Shown here in pieces: positions 5,537 to 7,295 of a DNA stretch of 7,295 bases; the first letter of the stretch is position 1, and every line of letters starts with the position of its first letter. The translations under genes were made by a program, and so were the position numbers. The notes below the pieces were generated by a model. The model saw only the letters and a list, made by a program, of their open reading frames with translations. It was not told where the DNA came from and did not search any database. This stretch comes from Acidobacteriota bacterium. Lineage in GTDB: Bacteria; Acidobacteriota; Terriglobia; UBA7540. The stretch is from the NCBI GenBank assembly GCA_021827255.1, contig JAKAWO010000153.1, positions 1 to 7,295 on the forward strand, given 5' to 3'.

Positions 5537-6807
5537 CCGCCGCCGGGCAACCATCGGTGAGCTACTCCTACGACAATGACAACCGGCTGACGCAAATTTC
5601 TCAGGGAAGTTCAACGGTCGGCTTCAGCTATGACAATGGCGGCCGACGGATATCCCTAACGCTTCCCAACGGCGTGACGGTGAGCTACAACTACGATCAG
5701 GCTTCGGAGCTTACGGGAATCACATACGCGCTAGGCTCGACGACACTGGGCAATTTGACCTATGGTTATGATGCCGACGGCCGGCGGACGACGGTTGGGG
5801 GGACAGACGCAGCGACGGGCTTGCCGCAGGCGTTATCCTCGGCAACCTACGACGCTGCCAACGAACTGACCAAGTGGGGCGGGACGAAGCTGAGTTATGA
5901 TGCCGACGGCAATCTGACCAGCGACGGGACGAACAGCTACACGTGGGACGCCCGCAATCAACTGGCCTCAATCAACAGCGGCGCGTACAGCTTCGAGTAT
6001 GATGCGTTTGGCCGCCGCATTGGGGACAGTGGCACAGGCTATCTTTATGATGGGCCGAATGTCATTCAAGAAGTGGCCGGCGGCTCGCCGATTGCCAGCC
6101 GGTTGACCGGTGGCGTGGATGAATTCTTCAGCCTCTCCAACTCGAACGGAACGTTCTATCCGCTGACGGACGCGCTGGGCAGCACGATTGCGCTCACCGA
6201 TTCGACCGGGGCGGTGCAGACGCAATATACTTACGAGCCTTTCGGAAATACAACGGTCAGCGGGCCCGCCGAAGGAAACAGCTTCGAGTACACCGGTCGC
6301 GAGAACGACGGCACGGGGTTATACTACTATCGGGCCCGGTACTACAGCCCGGTTTACCAGCGGTTCATCTCGGAAGACCCAATGGGGTTAGGTGGCGGTT
6401 TCAATCTTTATGCATATGTAGGAAACGAGCCTGTGGAGCTTCAAGATGCCTTTGGGCTTCACCCGACCAAGCCACAGTGGTGGCCTCCATTCGTTCCGTA
6501 TTGGAATCCTTGGGGGGGCAACCCTCCGATTGCACCCCCGCAGCCAAGTTCGCCTAACCATGCGCCCCCCTACACCCCTAATCCCAAAGACTTTCTTCCT
6601 CACGCGCCGGCACAAGACTGTCGGCTCTTAACTGACATGGAGCTCGCGGGGGATGCATTTGATTTTGCCGATACGAGCAGCGCTGCAGCACAAGCCCTTA
6701 ATCCTGAGGGTTCGGTCCCTGATTTCTCCGGTCCCGGGGAGCCCGCCAGTCGCCTCCCTTCGTATGGTTTAGAGAAAATCCTCGCGTTCGAATCGGGATG
6801 CCAATAA
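5533..6807 (+). CDS. RHS/YD-repeat protein, 5'-truncated, with variable C-terminal tail
   Basis: The 424-residue frame holds repeated YD units (YSYDNDNRLTQIS, FSYDNGGRR, YNYDQASELTGITY, YGYDADGRRTTV, TYDAANELTKW, FEYDAFGRRIG) and the RHS core: PLTDALGSTIALTD, TYEPFG, YTGRENDGTGLYYYRARYY, RFISEDPMGL (Asp282) and NLYAYVGNEPVELQDAFGL (Asp305-Leu309). Such proteins build a beta-cage shell that encloses a polymorphic C-terminal domain, released by self-cleavage near the second DPxGL motif; here that motif reads DAFGL. The tail (310-424) is Pro/Trp-rich at first and matches no toxin fold I recognise. Full proteins have many more N-terminal repeats and a secretion or signal region, all absent here. 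RHS-like sequence (GRRTG) is readable just upstream of the ATG, so the gene was cut at about 5515-5530. No Shine-Dalgarno site of its own is clear; the ATGA overlap may couple translation. It may be a pseudogene fragment. Confidence 0.85.
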   Translation: MTAAGQPSVSYSYDNDNRLTQISQGSSTVGFSYDNGGRRISLTLPNGVTVSYNYDQASELTGITYALGSTTLGNLTYGYDADGRRTTVGGTDAATGLPQALSSATYDAANELTKWGGTKLSYDADGNLTSDGTNSYTWDARNQLASINSGAYSFEYDAFGRRIGDSGTGYLYDGPNVIQEVAGGSPIASRLTGGVDEFFSLSNSNGTFYPLTDALGSTIALTDSTGAVQTQYTYEPFGNTTVSGPAEGNSFEYTGRENDGTGLYYYRARYYSPVYQRFISEDPMGLGGGFNLYAYVGNEPVELQDAFGLHPTKPQWWPPFVPYWNPWGGNPPIAPPQPSSPNHAPPYTPNPKDFLPHAPAQDCRLLTDMELAGDAFDFADTSSAAAQALNPEGSVPDFSGPGEPASRLPSYGLEKILAFESGCQ

Positions 6808-6845
6808 TGGCTGGTATTGCGGATTGCATGTTTGGTATAGGATGA
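6798..6845 (+). CDS. Possible 15-codon linking mini-ORF
   Basis: ATG 6798 (MPIMAGIADCMFGIG) opens a tiny frame that overlaps the RHS stop. An internal ATG at 6807 forms TAATG with that stop, and the frame's own TGA (6843-6845) forms ATGA with the start of the next small gene. The geometry could carry ribosomes from the RHS gene to the membrane-protein gene. It may equally be chance; the peptide itself has no recognisable function. Confidence 0.2.
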   Translation: MPIMAGIADCMFGIG

Positions 6846-7075
6846 ACGTATTACGCTTTATGCTTGGTTCGGGCAAGCGAGTTCTTATCCTCATCCTTAG
6901 GGTGCTTCTGGTTGCGAGCGGGCTGTATTTGTTTACCCGTCCGCGCCTTGGATCCTTTAGCTGGTTGGACGCCCACCACTTTTGGACAACTATCGTCGAT
7001 TTTGGTTCCGGTGTACTTCTCATGGCATTGGCATTTGCTTTCCCAAGCAAACCATCCAAGCGCACTCGCGGCTAA
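6842..7075 (+). CDS. Small two-helix membrane protein downstream of RHS, unknown function
   Basis: Not recognised as any family. The 77-residue product from ATG 6842 has a basic start (FMLGSGKR), a hydrophobic segment at about 14-31 (VLILILRVLLVASGLYLF), a short polar loop, a second segment at about 48-67 (ending GVLLMALAFAF) and a basic end (SKPSKRTRG). This predicts an inner-membrane hairpin with both ends in the cytoplasm. TTG 6824 is an alternative in-frame start with no better ribosome site. The gene follows the RHS variable tail by 34 bases and, like it, uses many A/T-ending codons compared with the GC-ending codons of the mla and phosphatase genes. Position and size fit an immunity protein for a membrane-acting RHS toxin, but that is inference from context only; it could also be an orphan small gene. 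Confidence 0.5.
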   Translation: MNVLRFMLGSGKRVLILILRVLLVASGLYLFTRPRLGSFSWLDAHHFWTTIVDFGSGVLLMALAFAFPSKPSKRTRG

Positions 7076-7111
7076 AATGCGGACATCGGCGTTGGTTTAA
7101 TGACGCTTGGT

Positions 7112-7137
7112 CGGTCGAGGACCCTTTCGTCCGACCG
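7112..7137 (+). terminator. Bulged hairpin after the RHS locus, possible terminator
   Basis: CGGTC-GA-GGAC (7112-7122) pairs with GTCC-GACCG (7129-7137): nine pairs with a two-base bulge and loop CCTTTC. Only a short CATTT follows, not a full U-run. It lies 36 bases after the stop of the small membrane gene, a reasonable place for a terminator. An alternative pairing of GGTCGG (7109-7114) with CCGACC (7131-7136) is possible. Weak support. Confidence 0.3.
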
Positions 7138-7154
7138 CATTTCAAGCATAGCGC

Positions 7155-7172
7155 AAAGTATATTTAAAGTAT
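7155..7172. repeat. Short direct repeat AAAGTAT, 11 bases apart
   Basis: AAAGTAT occurs at 7155-7161 and 7166-7172, the two copies starting 11 bases apart, about one helical turn, in an A/T-rich patch inside GC-rich DNA. The sequence between includes TATATT (7159-7164), which resembles a -10 box, but no good -35 box lies 16-18 bases upstream. It could be a regulatory site for a gene right of the window, or chance. Confidence 0.3.
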
Positions 7173-7295
7173 CCGTCCGGCGGACCCAGGTTGGGATTGC
7201 TGCGACATGGATGACAGATTTTGGTCGCCCTGCGCTGCAGTGCTGGCCGGTGAAATTTTAAGGTGTGAAGAGGCCGCCGGCTTCGATCTCCGCGA

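Larger units (their letters stand above)
7076..7295. other. Right-end region without a supported gene
   Basis: No complete gene is supported. On the plus strand an ATG at 7207 opens a frame (MDDRFWSPCAAVLAGEIL...) that stays open to the window edge for about 29 codons, without a clear ribosome site. On the minus strand a frame open from the right edge ends at a TGA at 7144-7142; its end reads ATKICHPCRSNPNLGPPDGY, with a CHPC pair. Neither can be judged in so short a piece. The hairpin at 7112-7137 and direct repeat at 7155-7172 are the only structured elements seen. Confidence 0.4.

Noticed and set aside
5533..6300. Repeated gagttatgatgcc-like strings in the RHS gene as a DNA repeat element
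   Set aside because: They encode the YD motifs of RHS repeats; coding explains them.
5297..7075. A complete insertion sequence or transposon
   Set aside because: No transposase, terminal inverted repeats or target-site duplication could be seen; only a gene of a family often linked to mobile DNA is present.

Overview
The window looks like a chromosomal segment of a GC-rich, Gram-negative-type bacterium, most likely an acidobacterium or a close relative. That placement is inference. It rests on the compact mlaE-mlaF-mlaD lipid-transport operon, on an MlaD-type protein with tandem GxGTLGKL/DPxLYN repeats and a terminal FRKHPKKYL-like motif, and on the nearby two-GAF SpoIIE-type phosphatase. 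No rRNA, tRNA or CRISPR array was seen.

Layout. Bases 1-332 hold no convincing gene, only a small GC hairpin and a promoter-like pair just before the first gene. Bases 333-2141 (+) encode a cytoplasmic signalling protein: GAF, GAF, a helical linker and a PP2C/SpoIIE (RsbU-like) serine/threonine phosphatase domain with all four metal-binding aspartates. It converges on the operon to its right, and the gap between them (2142-2295) carries an 11-bp perfect inverted repeat. The operon runs on the minus strand from about 5125 down to 2296: MlaE-type permease, MlaF-type ATPase, MlaD-type substrate-binding protein. A good promoter-like sequence (TTGACT, 17 bp, TACATT) lies upstream of mlaE. The three proteins should form an inner-membrane ABC complex moving phospholipid or another lipid between inner and outer membranes. 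No mlaC or mlaB lies next to them.

The right third (about 5240-7295, +) is accessory DNA. A short DUF6788-like gene, of a family often seen with mobile DNA, has a strong Shine-Dalgarno site and a perfect 8-bp inverted repeat over its putative promoter. It breaks off and runs into the 3' part of an RHS/YD-repeat gene. The RHS part keeps several YD repeats and the RHS core, then has a 115-residue proline/tryptophan-rich variable tail. The two reading frames overlap as ATGA, so the headless RHS piece could be translated by coupling. Behind it, again linked by overlapping stop/start signals, is a small two-helix membrane protein that could be an immunity-type partner or simply an orphan. The last 220 bases hold a bulged hairpin, an 11-bp-spaced direct repeat and only weak coding signs.

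No clearly new system is visible. The most unusual points are the DUF6788::RHS junction, the exact 34-residue periodicity of the MlaD tail, the serine in place of the catalytic glutamate in the ATPase, and the RHS-tail/small-membrane-protein module.
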